A stretch of 64,000 bases of DNA. Source: JAAFJM01 sp964529175. Lineage in GTDB: Bacteria > Bacteroidota > Bacteroidia > UKL13-3. The notes under the pieces were generated by a model that was not told the DNA's origin, ran no database searches, and was given only the letters and a program-made list of their open reading frames with translations. The position numbers and the translations under genes were made by a program. This document shows, one piece after another, positions 49,457 to 61,700 of the stretch; position 1 is the first letter of the stretch, and each line of letters begins with the position of its first letter. The DNA lies in the NCBI GenBank assembly GCA_964529175.1, contig CAZGVO010000001.1, positions 124,001 through 188,000 on the forward strand, given 5' to 3'.

Positions 49457-51460
49457 ATGAAGAACACTTGCCGCATTTTACTAGTTGACGATGACGAGGA
49501 AGATTTTATAATTACCAAGGATTTACTGCGCAGTGTTCAAGGTAAAAAATGTGAAATAGATTGGAGCGATAGTTATGAAGAAGCCATAAAAAAAGAAACT
49601 CCTTACGATATTTATTTAGTTGATTACAGGCTTGGAGTTGAAACAGGTTTAGATGTAATAAAAAAACTAAGGGCTAAATTTCCTGATGTACCTGTAATTA
49701 TTTTAACAGGATTAGCAGATAGTAAGGTTGATTTAGAGGTAATGAAAGCTGGCGCATCTGACTATTTAGTTAAAGGCAAAATTGATGCTGAACAGCTTGA
49801 AAGAGCCATAAGATATGCACTTGAACATGCCAAGCATTTACAACAAATAAAGGACCTAAATCAAGATTTAGAAAAACGTGTAGCAGAAAGAACATCACAA
49901 TTAAGTTTGGCAGTAAAAAAACTAGAGGAAACCAACCAAGTTTTAGCCAATCAAATTGAGGAAAATAAACGCACACAAAAGGAATTAGAATACCGCGAAC
50001 TGATGCTACGCGAAACCCAAAGGATTGGCAAATCATCAGGTTATAACTTAAACTTGGCTACCAATGAGCTAGAGTTTGGAAAAGAGTTTTTTGATATAAT
50101 TGAAACACCTCCAGCCCAAATTGGAAATCATTTTGATGGTTTAAAACGCATCATTCACCCAACAGATTTGAGTTTGTTCGAAAACTATTGCAAGCAAGTA
50201 GTAGCAGGTAAAAATATTTCAAGCATTGAGGTTCGTTTTGTATTGCCCAATAATAAAATAAAGTACATTTATATTGAAAGTAAAATAAGGTATAACGACA
50301 ACCATGAACCTCAGTATTTATTTAGCTTTACACAAGATATAACGCAACGTAAAATTGCTGAAATTGCATTGGTAAAATCGCAACAAATGCTAGCTGTGGT
50401 TGCCAAAAACTATCCTAACGGAATAATTGGCGTTTACAATAAAAGCTTTATTTGCGAGTTTATTGAAGGTCAAGAAATTCAAAAACTGGGATTAAACAAA
50501 TCAGACTTTTTAGGAAAAACAATTGGCGAAACTTTTGGCGAAAAAACCGGCCAAATACACCACAATTATTTAAAAAATACCCTACTAGGTCATAATGAAG
50601 TATATGAAATAAATTTTGGTAACAATAATTATTTATTTTACACCACACCCATAAAAGACGACCATAACAAAATAGAACGTATGGTGGTGGTGGGTTTAAA
50701 TATAACCCAAATAAAAGAAGCTGAAGAGCAAATTAGGCAAGCTTTAGACAAAGCAAATGAACTGAGCGAAATGAAATCGAGGTTTATTTCAATGGCCTCA
50801 CACGAGTTTAGAACGCCTTTAAGCACCATTCTTTCATCGCTTAACTTAATGACCAAGTATTATGAGTTAAAAGATGATAACAAATTTAAATCGCACACAG
50901 TTAAAATAAAATCGGCTATAACTAATTTAACCGAAATATTGGAGTACTTTTTATCAGTAGAAAAATTAGATACTGGGCATTTTAAAATAGAACCTGATAC
51001 TTTTGATTTGGTAGATTTTATTAACCAACACATTGAGGATGTGAAAGACATTTTAAAAGAAAAACAACGCGTTGTATTACAGCTTGCCCCTACTCATTTA
51101 CAAATTCATCATGATAAAAAGCTGATAAGGACCATTTTACAAAACTTGATTTCAAATGCCATTAAATACTCGCCCGATAATGGTGAGATAAAAATTAGCC
51201 TAACCAACGAAAACAACCAATTTGTAATTAGTGTAAGCGATAACGGAATTGGCATACCTGAAAAAGAACAAAAACACCTTTTTGAACGATTTTATAGAGC
51301 TCAAAATGCTTCAAATATTCAGGGTACAGGCATTGGGCTAAATATCATAAAAAAATACATTGAACTAATTGGAGGTAATATTACTTTTACAAGTGAATTA
51401 AACCAAGGAACTACATTTAAAGTAAATTTACCCATTGTTTTAACCCCAGAATTGAACTAA
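49457..51460 (+). CDS. Hybrid sensor kinase: receiver, coiled coil, two PAS, HisKA, HATPase
   Basis: 667 residues. The receiver is at the N-terminus (about 5-125; phosphorylation site Asp56 in YLVDYRLG; KGKID at the end). A coiled coil (about 130-185, LEKRVAERTSQLSLAVKKLE) leads to two PAS domains (about 190-300 and 310-425). HisKA has MASHEFRTPLSTI (His near 445); HATPase has NLISNAIKYS, DNGIGIP and GTGIGLN. There is no membrane helix. An N-terminal receiver suggests that this kinase is itself controlled by phosphorylation from the kinase two genes earlier. Confidence 0.93.
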   Translation: MKNTCRILLVDDDEEDFIITKDLLRSVQGKKCEIDWSDSYEEAIKKETPYDIYLVDYRLGVETGLDVIKKLRAKFPDVPVIILTGLADSKVDLEVMKAGASDYLVKGKIDAEQLERAIRYALEHAKHLQQIKDLNQDLEKRVAERTSQLSLAVKKLEETNQVLANQIEENKRTQKELEYRELMLRETQRIGKSSGYNLNLATNELEFGKEFFDIIETPPAQIGNHFDGLKRIIHPTDLSLFENYCKQVVAGKNISSIEVRFVLPNNKIKYIYIESKIRYNDNHEPQYLFSFTQDITQRKIAEIALVKSQQMLAVVAKNYPNGIIGVYNKSFICEFIEGQEIQKLGLNKSDFLGKTIGETFGEKTGQIHHNYLKNTLLGHNEVYEINFGNNNYLFYTTPIKDDHNKIERMVVVGLNITQIKEAEEQIRQALDKANELSEMKSRFISMASHEFRTPLSTILSSLNLMTKYYELKDDNKFKSHTVKIKSAITNLTEILEYFLSVEKLDTGHFKIEPDTFDLVDFINQHIEDVKDILKEKQRVVLQLAPTHLQIHHDKKLIRTILQNLISNAIKYSPDNGEIKISLTNENNQFVISVSDNGIGIPEKEQKHLFERFYRAQNASNIQGTGIGLNIIKKYIELIGGNITFTSELNQGTTFKVNLPIVLTPELN

Positions 51461-51467
51461 CTCCCCT

Positions 51468-52526
51468 ATGAAAAAAATATTATTAATTGAAGACAATAAA
51501 GACGTAAGAGAAAACATTGCTGAAATACTTGAAATAGCTGGTTACAAAGTAGAACAAGCAGTAAATGGTAAAGATGGTGCAGCTAAAGCAAAATACTTAT
51601 TGCCCGATTTAATTATTTGCGATATAATGATGCCAGAACTAGATGGATATGGCGTGTTAAATGTACTATCGAGCGAAACCACAACTGCTTCTATTCCCTT
51701 TATATTTTTAACAGCCAAAGCCGAGTTAACCGACATGCGCAAAGGCATGAACCTGGGCGCGGATGATTATTTAACCAAACCCTTTGAAGATGCCGATTTA
51801 TTAAAAGCCATTGAGGTAAGACTAGGTAAAGTAAATGCCATTCAAACCGATTTTCAAAAATCAATTGAAGGTATTGAAACATTTATAGAAACAGCCATTA
51901 CTTTAGATGATTTTGATAAAATATCGAAAGACAGAAAACGATTGGTTTTTAAAAAGAAACAACCTATTTATAGCGAAGATAATATTCCAAGAGGAATTTA
52001 TTTTATTGAAAAAGGTTCAGTAAAAACTTACAAAACCAGTATAAACGATAAAGATTATATATCGAACATATACAAAGCGGGCGACTTTTTTGGATATATT
52101 AATTTATTGGAAAACGCGCATTACTCTGATAATGCTGAGGCACTGGAAGAAACCATTACCTACTTTATTCCTAAAGACGATTTTTATGAATTGATTTCAA
52201 AAAACCGTATGGTGGCTAATACTTTTATTAAAATGCTGGCAGGCAATGTAGTAGAAACTCAAAACCGAATGATTAAATTGGCTTATAATTCGGTTAGAAA
52301 ACGTGTAGCCGAAAGCTTAATAATGCTTGATAAAACTTATAATACTAAAAACGAAACTCCATTTACCTTTTCGGTTAATAGGCAAGATTTAGCAAGTATT
52401 GTTGGTACCGCAGCTGAAACAGTTATCCGCACCTTATCTGACTTTAAAGAAGAAAAAATTATTGAAATAAAAGGCAGTGCCATTACCATTTTAGAAAAAA
52501 CTAAATTGGTAAACATGAAAAATTAG
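51468..52526 (+). CDS. Response regulator with Crp-type output (REC, cNMP-like, HTH)
   Basis: 352 residues. Receiver (about 1-120; Asp52 in ICDIMMP, FLTAK, YLTKPF), a cyclic-nucleotide-binding-like beta-roll (about 150-265; RGIYFIEKGSVKTYKTS) and a Crp-type winged helix-turn-helix (about 275-350; SVNRQDLASIVGTAAETVIR, then SDFKEEKIIEIKGSAI). It fuses phosphorelay input to a Crp/Fnr DNA-binding output in one chain. It starts 7 bp after the hybrid kinase gene and is the only DNA-binding protein of the operon. A terminator follows. Confidence 0.94.
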   Translation: MKKILLIEDNKDVRENIAEILEIAGYKVEQAVNGKDGAAKAKYLLPDLIICDIMMPELDGYGVLNVLSSETTTASIPFIFLTAKAELTDMRKGMNLGADDYLTKPFEDADLLKAIEVRLGKVNAIQTDFQKSIEGIETFIETAITLDDFDKISKDRKRLVFKKKQPIYSEDNIPRGIYFIEKGSVKTYKTSINDKDYISNIYKAGDFFGYINLLENAHYSDNAEALEETITYFIPKDDFYELISKNRMVANTFIKMLAGNVVETQNRMIKLAYNSVRKRVAESLIMLDKTYNTKNETPFTFSVNRQDLASIVGTAAETVIRTLSDFKEEKIIEIKGSAITILEKTKLVNMKN

Positions 52527-52544
52527 CCTCCATTTTAAAAATTA

Positions 52545-52578
52545 AAGGCCCGTTACATTCAGTTGTAACGGGCTTTTT
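52545..52578 (+). terminator. Rho-independent terminator of the phosphorelay operon
   Basis: GCCCGTTACA (52548-52557) pairs with TGTAACGGGC (52564-52573), 6-base loop, then TTTTT. 19 bases after the stop. Confidence 0.95.
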
Positions 52579-52768
52579 GGCTTTTATTAGCTTTATAATT
52601 ATTTGATTTTTAAATAGTTTCAAAACCAAAAAGAAAGTGCTCAATTAGCTTTTTACGAAAACAGTTGGTGCCACTTTTTCACCATTTGATACCCAAAATT
52701 TTACCTTTTGTGCCTGATTTTGTGTTTTACAATTAGCTTATAATAAAATCGTTCAAAATTTAAAATTC

Positions 52769-55700
52769 ATGGAACACTTTTTACAAGCTAAAAAAAATCG
52801 TTTGATTAGAAAAGTAAAACTACTGTTTATAGTTTTCTTTCTTTTTCAGGTCTGTGTTTTTGCCCAACAACCCGGCAATGCACTCAAATTTGATGGCACC
52901 AATGATTATGTAACTTTACCAAGTACATTATCGGCTGCCGCCACTTCATCAACCAATAATGGAATAACCATTGAATATTGGTTTAGAGGTACTAGCCTAC
53001 TTTCGGCAGTACGCATTCAAAATCCATCTGGCTATATAGTAGCTGGTTATGGAATGCAACACATAATATCAACCGATGGAGGAGAATCAGGTGTTGCAAT
53101 TCCAGCATTTGTGCAAGATGGAAGATGGCATCATATTGCCATGACATGGCAAAGAAATACCATCAACGGTTTTAAAAGCTATGTTGACGGACAATTGGTT
53201 GCACAGCGCAATTCTGCCAATGTAAATTTACCTTCCATTAACACTGTGGCTTATTTAGGCACATTTAATACGGCATCTCAATTTACCAACGGAAGTTTAG
53301 ATGAAGTAAAAATTTACAATACAGCTATTTCGCAAGCCAATATCCAAAACGATATGGTAAATTCAGCTACGCAAGTTCCTTTGAGTTTATTAGCATACTA
53401 TCATTTTAATCAAGGTTCTGCCAGTGGAACAAACACCACAATAACTTCATTACGAGATACTTCTGGAAGAGGTTATCATGGAACTTTATCTAACTTTGCT
53501 TTAACAGGAACTACCAGTAACTGGGTAGAGAGCTACGCATTAGTAGCTCCTTCTGCTTTGGCTGCTACCAATGTTAGTTCTACTGGATTTACAATTAATT
53601 GGTCAGCACCAATAACAGGAACTGTAAATAATTATTTAGTAGATGTTTCAACTTCATCTGATTTTTCTGGACCTATTTCAGGTTCACCTTTTACAGTAGC
53701 CGCTCCTCTATTATCGCTAAACATTACCGGACAGATAAGTGGTACCTATTACTACAGAGTTAGGGCCAATAAAACAACTGTTGATTTACAAGGTGTACCA
53801 TCAAATGTTAGAAGTGTAAATATTGCCTATACAGCGCCTGGAAATGCCTTGGCGTTAAATCCAACAGACATAAATAATTTTGTTAGTATCCCAAGTACAC
53901 CGCAAAACAATTTTGCTTTAACACAAAATTTTACTGTAGAGGCATGGGTTAAAACACCCTCAGGACCACAAGTTGATTTAGGTAATATAGATAATGATAT
54001 TATAGAAAAATGGAACGATCCTAGCCAAGGTTATCCATTTGTAATAAGATACATGAACCGAGGCACAAATGCTGGTAAAATAGTATCAGGTAGATTTAAT
54101 GGTAGTTCATCTGTAAACTGTATTTCACAAACCCAAGTAAATGATGACAGATGGCATCATGTAGCCTTTATAAAAGATGGAAGCTTAATAAAACTATATA
54201 TTGATGGTAACTTAGAAGATTCGGAAAACGATTTAACCTCTGGAAATACTCAAAATACTTCTCCACTTTATATTGGAGGAAGAGCAGGAACGGTTAACTC
54301 ATGGAAAGGAAGTATTGATGAATTAAAAATATACAATACCGCATTATCTGAAACAAATATAAAGGCCGACATGAGAGCTACAACAGCTATTTTGCCGAGC
54401 AACTTAACAGCTTATTATAATTTTGATAATGGGGTTAGTGGTGCAAACAATACTACAAGTACTTTACTACTAGACCAAACGGCTAATGCCAACAATGGTA
54501 CATTAAATAACTTTACATTAACTGGCACCGGAAGTAATTGGGTGGAAAGTTATGCAACAACTGTTTCAATAGCACAACCTGCAAGTAATATTACAACATC
54601 TAGCTTCACGGCAAATTGGACAGCTCCAAGCATAGGAATAGTTAACAATTACTTTATTGACGTGGCTACAGATGCAAATTTTGAATCCCCAATTGTAGGC
54701 TCACCATTTACTGTTACTGGAAACACTACTTTTAGCAGAGCCTTTACAGGTTTGCAAAGCAACTTAAATTATTATTACAGAGTGAGGGCTGACAGAACAG
54801 CATTAGCTGGTCAAGGAGGTGTAAGTAACACTGTATTAGTACGAACATCTAGTTCTGTGCTACCTCCAGGAAATTGCTTAGCAATGGATGGAACAAATGA
54901 TTTTATTACCATTCCTGTCTCTACTGGAATAAACAACCAATTTACTAATAACAGACTTACTTTAGAAACTTGGGTAAACCTAAAAAGCTTGCCTACAGGA
55001 AGTGCCATGCCAGCTTTAATTACAGAAGGATATAATGGAGCAGGTGGATACAATATTAAATTTGCTATTTATTTATGGCAAGGTGGTTTGTATGCAGGCC
55101 ATCATAATGGCAATTGGACCAATGCAAAGTACTTAGATCCATTACCTTTAAATAGATGGATACATATAGCTGCAACCTACGATCAATCGCAAATTAAATT
55201 ATATGTGGATGGCGTTTTAGTAGCTACCCAAAATTCAACAGTAGCACTGCCTACTGGCTCTGAAAATTGGTTTATTGGTAAACGCTGGGATTATTTAGAA
55301 ACAATTAACGGTAGCATGGATGAAGTTAGAATTTACAATGAGGTTTTAACAGCATCACAAATTCAATCAGATATGCGTGATACTATTTCGGTATTACCCA
55401 ATAATTTGGTTGCATACTACAATTTTGACCAAGGTTCTGCCTCAGCAACTAATACCAATATTTCAATATTAACAGATAGAAGTAACAGCTCCCTGTTCAA
55501 TGCTACATTAAACAATTTTGCTTTAACTGGAGCCAATAGTAACTTTGTATCAAGTTATGCAATGGTAATACCAACAGCTACTAGTGCTACTGCTATAACA
55601 GCTAGTGGATTTACTGCTAATTGGATTACTCCAAAACAAGGAATTACCAATAACTATCTGTTAGATATTTCAACCTCATCTGACTTTACAGGACCTATAA

Positions 55701-58700
55701 GCGGCTCTCCTTTTACATTGAGTAATTCAACTTTTTCTCAAACCATTAGCAGCTTATTACCAGGCACTTACTACTATCGTGTAAGAGCTATTAATACCAA
55801 CTTTCCTAATCAAAGTGGTGTTTCAAACACAGTATCTGTTTTAATAAATTATCAGGTACCTGGCAATGCATTGGCTTTCGATGGCAATGGAGATGTTGTT
55901 GTTACTCCAATTTCAACTTCATATATTAACAACTTTACCATGGAAACATGGGTAAACCCAACAAGTTTAACTAATAATTGGCAAACTATTTTTGCATATG
56001 GTTTTGATAATGCGCAATACGGTAATGGTGTAGCGTTGTATATTCATCCAACCAATGGAAGATTATACATACAATATCCAGCAGTTAATACTGTTGATTT
56101 AGGTGTAAAAATTGATTTAAACAGATGGAACCATGTAGCCATGACAAGATTAAATGGCTCAGTTACGGTTTACTTAAATGGGCAACCTTTACCTGTAGTT
56201 GGAACCAACAATCCAAATGGTATAACAGGAGAAATCAGACTAGGTGGACATACTGGTATTCGTTTTTTAAATGGTAAAATAGATGAGTTTCGTTTTTGGA
56301 GTTCAGCTAGAACATCTGCACAAATAGCTGCTAATTATAAAACAATTCTTCCTAGTAATACAAATGGTTTATTAGTTTATTATAACTTTAATCAAGGCGT
56401 ATCAGAAGCTAATAATAGCTCAACTAATATGGTATTAGACCAAACTAATAATGGTAATAATGGTAATATGCCTTATTTTAGCTTTACTGGAAATACAAGC
56501 AATTGGGTAGAAAGTTATGCAGCTATTGCTCCTGTAGCAACCAATGCTACAAGTATTAGCAGTAGTGGATTTACAGCTAATTGGGCAGTTGCACCGCAAG
56601 GAACAATCAATAATTATTATATTGAAGTATCAACCACACCTGATTTTACTGGACCAATAGCTGGCTCACCATTTGTAGTTGGAGCAAATATTACATCACG
56701 CCCCTTCACCAATATGCTTGGTGGAACCTATTATTATAGAGTTTCAGCTAGTAAAACCAATATGGCCAATCAAGGGGCCTATTCAAATACAATTACAGTT
56801 AATGTACCATACACTCCTCCTGGCAATGCTATGGCATTTGATGGGGTAAATGACCGATTAAAAGTAGTTGGTTCTGACCTTGGAAACTTTGGTACTAGTA
56901 ATTTCACCATTGAATTTTGGATGAAAACATCATCATCAAACTCATGGATTATTTCAAAACGAAATACAGCTGGTCATGGTTACTTTTTCAATATTGGACA
57001 TAGCCAAGGTCAAATTTCTTATGAAATAGATCAAAACGGTGCTAACTATATACAAACCAATACCAACTCAAAAGTGCCTGTAAATGATGGAAGATGGCAT
57101 CATATAGCAGTAGTAAGAGAAGGTGTTAATAATAAAATATATATTGATGGTGAAGTAGCTTTAAATAAAAATACTTCAGGTATCACTTATATTTCAAACT
57201 CAAATAGTATTGATATTGGCGAATTATACTATTACGGAACTCACTATAACGGAAGTTTAGACGAAATTCGCATATGGAATGTAGCCCGTTCAAGAGATAG
57301 CATTATAGGAAGTTTTGGAAAAATTATAAATCCAAATACTCCTGGTTTATTGGCTTATTATGACTTTGACCAAGGTGTTGGAGGACTTTTAAATTATGGA
57401 AGAGATGTAGTTTATGACAAAAAGGGAAATCCTAATAATAACATGGGTCTAATCAATTTTTCACTAGAGGCTCTCAATACGAATTATGTAGAAAGTTATG
57501 CAACTGTAGTTCCTACACAAACCGAACCAACCAATATTACTCCAAATGGATTTACATTAAATTGGAATGCACCAATCAATGGTACTGTAACTAATTATTT
57601 TGTGGATGTTTCGTTAAGTTCAAATTTCACAGCCCCAATTTCTGGCTCTCCATTTACCGTTTCAGGTAATTCTTTAACCTTATCGGGTTTAGCAAGCAGT
57701 ACATTTTATTGCAGAGTTAGGGCAAATAATTCCAATTCAATTACATCAGGCGAGGGAGCTCCTTCTAATGTTAAAATTATAGATTTAAAATATATTCAAC
57801 CAGGAAATGCTCTAAAATTTGATGGTAGTAATGATTATGGACTTATTCCAAAAAACATTAGTGGTGATTTTACCATAGAATATTGGGTTAAAACTACAGC
57901 TACTAATGGTGGAATTGTAGACAATGAAGTTGGAGGAAGCCCAGGCGATTTTCAAAATGGGATTAATAGTAATGGTAAAATATATTTTGTAGTTGGAAGT
58001 GGAAGTGATGTTACATTAACATCAAATACTACTGTGAACACAGATAAATGGTTTCATGTGGCCATGACAAGAAAGCAATCTACTGGTTTAGTTAGGCTTT
58101 ATATAAATGGAAACCTTGAAGTAAACGGAACAGGAGGCACAGGAAATATTTCTGCATCATCAACAATTACCCTAGGGGCCATTAATGGATTTGCAGGGAA
58201 TAGCAGTTATTCATTTAACGGAACTATTGATGAATTAAGAATTTGGAATATTGAAAGAACAGGAAGTCAAATAAACACTTATTATAAAGATACAGTAGAT
58301 AGAAATACAATAGGATTGGTTGACTACTACCGCTTTGACCAAGGTATTGGAGGTGCAAATAATACTGGTGTTACTACATTAAAAGATATTGCCGGAACTG
58401 ATAATGGAGGAACAATAAGCGGATTCTCATTATCAGGGAATACAAGTAATTGGGTGAACAGTTATAATATTTCAGTTCAAGCTCCAACTGCTCTAACAGC
58501 TAGCTCTAATTCATGCGGAACTATTGATTTAACGTGGCAAATACCAAGTGTACCTAGTACTAATTGCGAAACCTCTATCAATTGTGATAACACTAATTTT
58601 AAACAATTTATTTATGTAGATGATTCATTATTGGCTATTGTTCCTGCTACTGCCACTAACTATTCATTTAATGTAAACCAAATTTACGAAAACACCCGCT

Positions 58701-61700
58701 TAATAAGAGGTATCAACTACAAATTTGTTGTTCGTACTGCATATACACCACCATTCTTTAACTTTGTTAGAACAAGTTCTCCAACCAATATTGCAGTTGG
58801 TAAATTCAAAGATAATCCTGTTATCCCATCAGGTTTTACTGCATCAACCGAAAAATGCGATGGTAGTGTTACCCTGAATTGGACATGGAGTGATGCAAAT
58901 CCGCAAAATGGTTTTGTAGTTACACGTTCACTTGATAGCAGCATGAGTGTGGTTTCTACTTACAATTTTCCTGGAACTCAAAGAAGTTATAACGATGCTG
59001 GACTACAAAGAGGTCAATTATATTACTATAGAATTTTTGCTAGAAATGATTGCTATAGTGCTGCTGCGCCTGATACTATGTTTGCTGGTGTTTCCGACAC
59101 TATGGCAATTGTAGGTGGAATTTCGCCTCAGGTTCCTGCACGCCCAACTAATGTGAGTTTATTTGCAGATTCAATTAATAATTTGATTACTATTCGTTGG
59201 AAAGACAACTCAGACAATGAAGATAAATTTGTAATTGAAAGAGCTGCGTTAGGAGGATTAACTACTAATATTGATGTTAACGCCAATGATACCATGTATA
59301 TAGATGACCAAGCTGCTGGTTGTGTGGCCTATAACTATACAGTAAAAGCCATTTCTGGCTGTGCTGTTAATGGTATACCTTCATTAGGTTTAAACCAAAC
59401 CCGAATTACGCCAAACCTAACCCGAACATTTGATGATGATACTACCATATACAAACTCACTTGTTCAAAAGGGTATTATAAGGATAGGGTAGAATTAGCA
59501 TGGAATAATAGAAACAATGCCCAATTAAACAGCATTCGTATTTATAGAAAAGTAGCTAACTCAAATAATGATTCCATTCTAATTGCAAGTGTGTTATCAG
59601 GCTCAGGTTTGTATTTAGATAATTCAGTTGTGGCAGGCGTATTGTATCGCTATTACTTAATTGGCGAAACACAATGTGCCGGTGTAACCACTTATTCAAA
59701 TATGACCACCGATATCGGATTTAGAAGTCCAACCGGGACTGTTAATGGACGTATCAGTTACTTAGGAGATTTTGCAGCTCAAGGAGTTAGGGTTTTAGCT
59801 CAAAACACTACCAATAATAAAGGTGGGGGTATCAATTTAGATGGTATAAACGATTACTTAGAAATAAGACATAATACCAATCAAAATACTACTACAAGTG
59901 CATTAACAATTGAAGCTTGGTATAAACCAATTACCCAAAATAATTTTGTGGTGGTGAGTAAAAAAGACTCGGCTAATGGAGGTTATAATTTAACTTATGA
60001 TAGTGCATCAAACACTTTAACCTTTGGAGTTTATAATTCTACAGATAGTCAATTGGTAAGTGTAGTTAATCCATTTACCTCATTTACATCGTACAACCAA
60101 ATAACAGCTGCTTTTGGTACTGATAGTATTAGAATTTATATTAATGGCTTAAACGCAATAACAGTTGTATCAAATTTAGGATATTTAGGTATGCCTACCA
60201 GTAATATATATTTAGGTGGATCACCTAACTTAGGTATTTATGGAAAAGGAAACTTAGATGAAGTAAGGTTATGGAAAAAAAGTAAAACCAAAACCGAAAT
60301 TGAAAACGATTTCAATAGAAAAATTGAACAAGATGATGCCAATTTATTTACTTACTTAAGTTTTGATGATAGATTTAATGGCTTAACCGAAACTTATGAT
60401 AACAGTAATATAAACTTAGTATTTAATGCCAACCATGCTAAATTAATAAATGGTGCAACCTTTACAGATAGCATCCCTAATTTTAGCCAATTGGCCAACG
60501 CAAGTTATACCGATGCCAATGGAAACTACAGTATTCCTAATTTAAGATACGTAGGTAGCGGACAAAACTATACCATTGTACCAACCTTAGATATACACAC
60601 TTTTAGCCCTAATAATTCAATCATATTTGTTGGAGATGGAAATCAATTGGTTAACAATATAAACTTTACCGACAACTCAAGCTTTGAATTTGTAGGTATT
60701 GTAAATTATGCGGGTACTACTTGCCCTGCAAGTGGCGCATATGTAATGATTGATGGACAATTTGCAGTTCAAAATAACCAAATACTAACAGTTAATGATA
60801 GTGGAAAATTTATGGTGAGAGTGCCTATTGGAAATCATATAATATCATTAAGTCAAAATAAACACGTGTTCAGCCAAGGAAGATTCCCTGAAGTAGGAAC
60901 TTATGACTTTAGAGGACCTGTTTCTGCAAACTTTGTTGATTCAACTTTCTTAACTGTAGTGGGAAGAGTAGCAGGTGGTAACCGTGAGTTAAATAAATTA
61001 CCAGGATTAGGAAGAGGCAAAAATAATATTGGCAAAGCACAATTTACCTTTAGTTCAGTTGGACAATCAGGCTTATCTGGTTGTTTTAGCAAACCAATTG
61101 TCACCAATGATTCAACAGGAGAATATACTGCTTATTTGTTACCATTACGCTACAGTATTGACGGATTAAAATTGGTAAATAATCCAGATCCAACCGTTTT
61201 AACCAAAGCTGAATTTAACAATCCTAATATTTTAGATTTAACATCAATTCCAGATTCGAAATCAATCTATGACACTTTGGTTACACCATTACTCACAAGA
61301 ATTGATAGTGTTAATTATCATACACAACTTGACTTTAAATACTACGAAACACCTCAAATATTTGTTACTGATACTAATACAGCATATTTAAACTTGACTA
61401 ACAATTTTATTGGAGAAAAAAACATTAAGTTAAATGATTCTACAACCATTAGTATTGAGAATAATGAACTTGGATATCCAATTTTTATTCAAGGAAATTA
61501 TTATACCGCTTTAATAAAAGTTGTAGAAAGGTATAATAATGTAGATAAACCAATAACTGACAGTACAAGAATCGATATAGTTCCCGTTAATGGTTCATTA
61601 AGATTCTTCAACAATTTATCTTTAGGAGATACCATAACAGAAACAACTATTAACAATGGTATATTTGTTTATCCATTTAGAGGTGGTGTTCCAAATCAAC

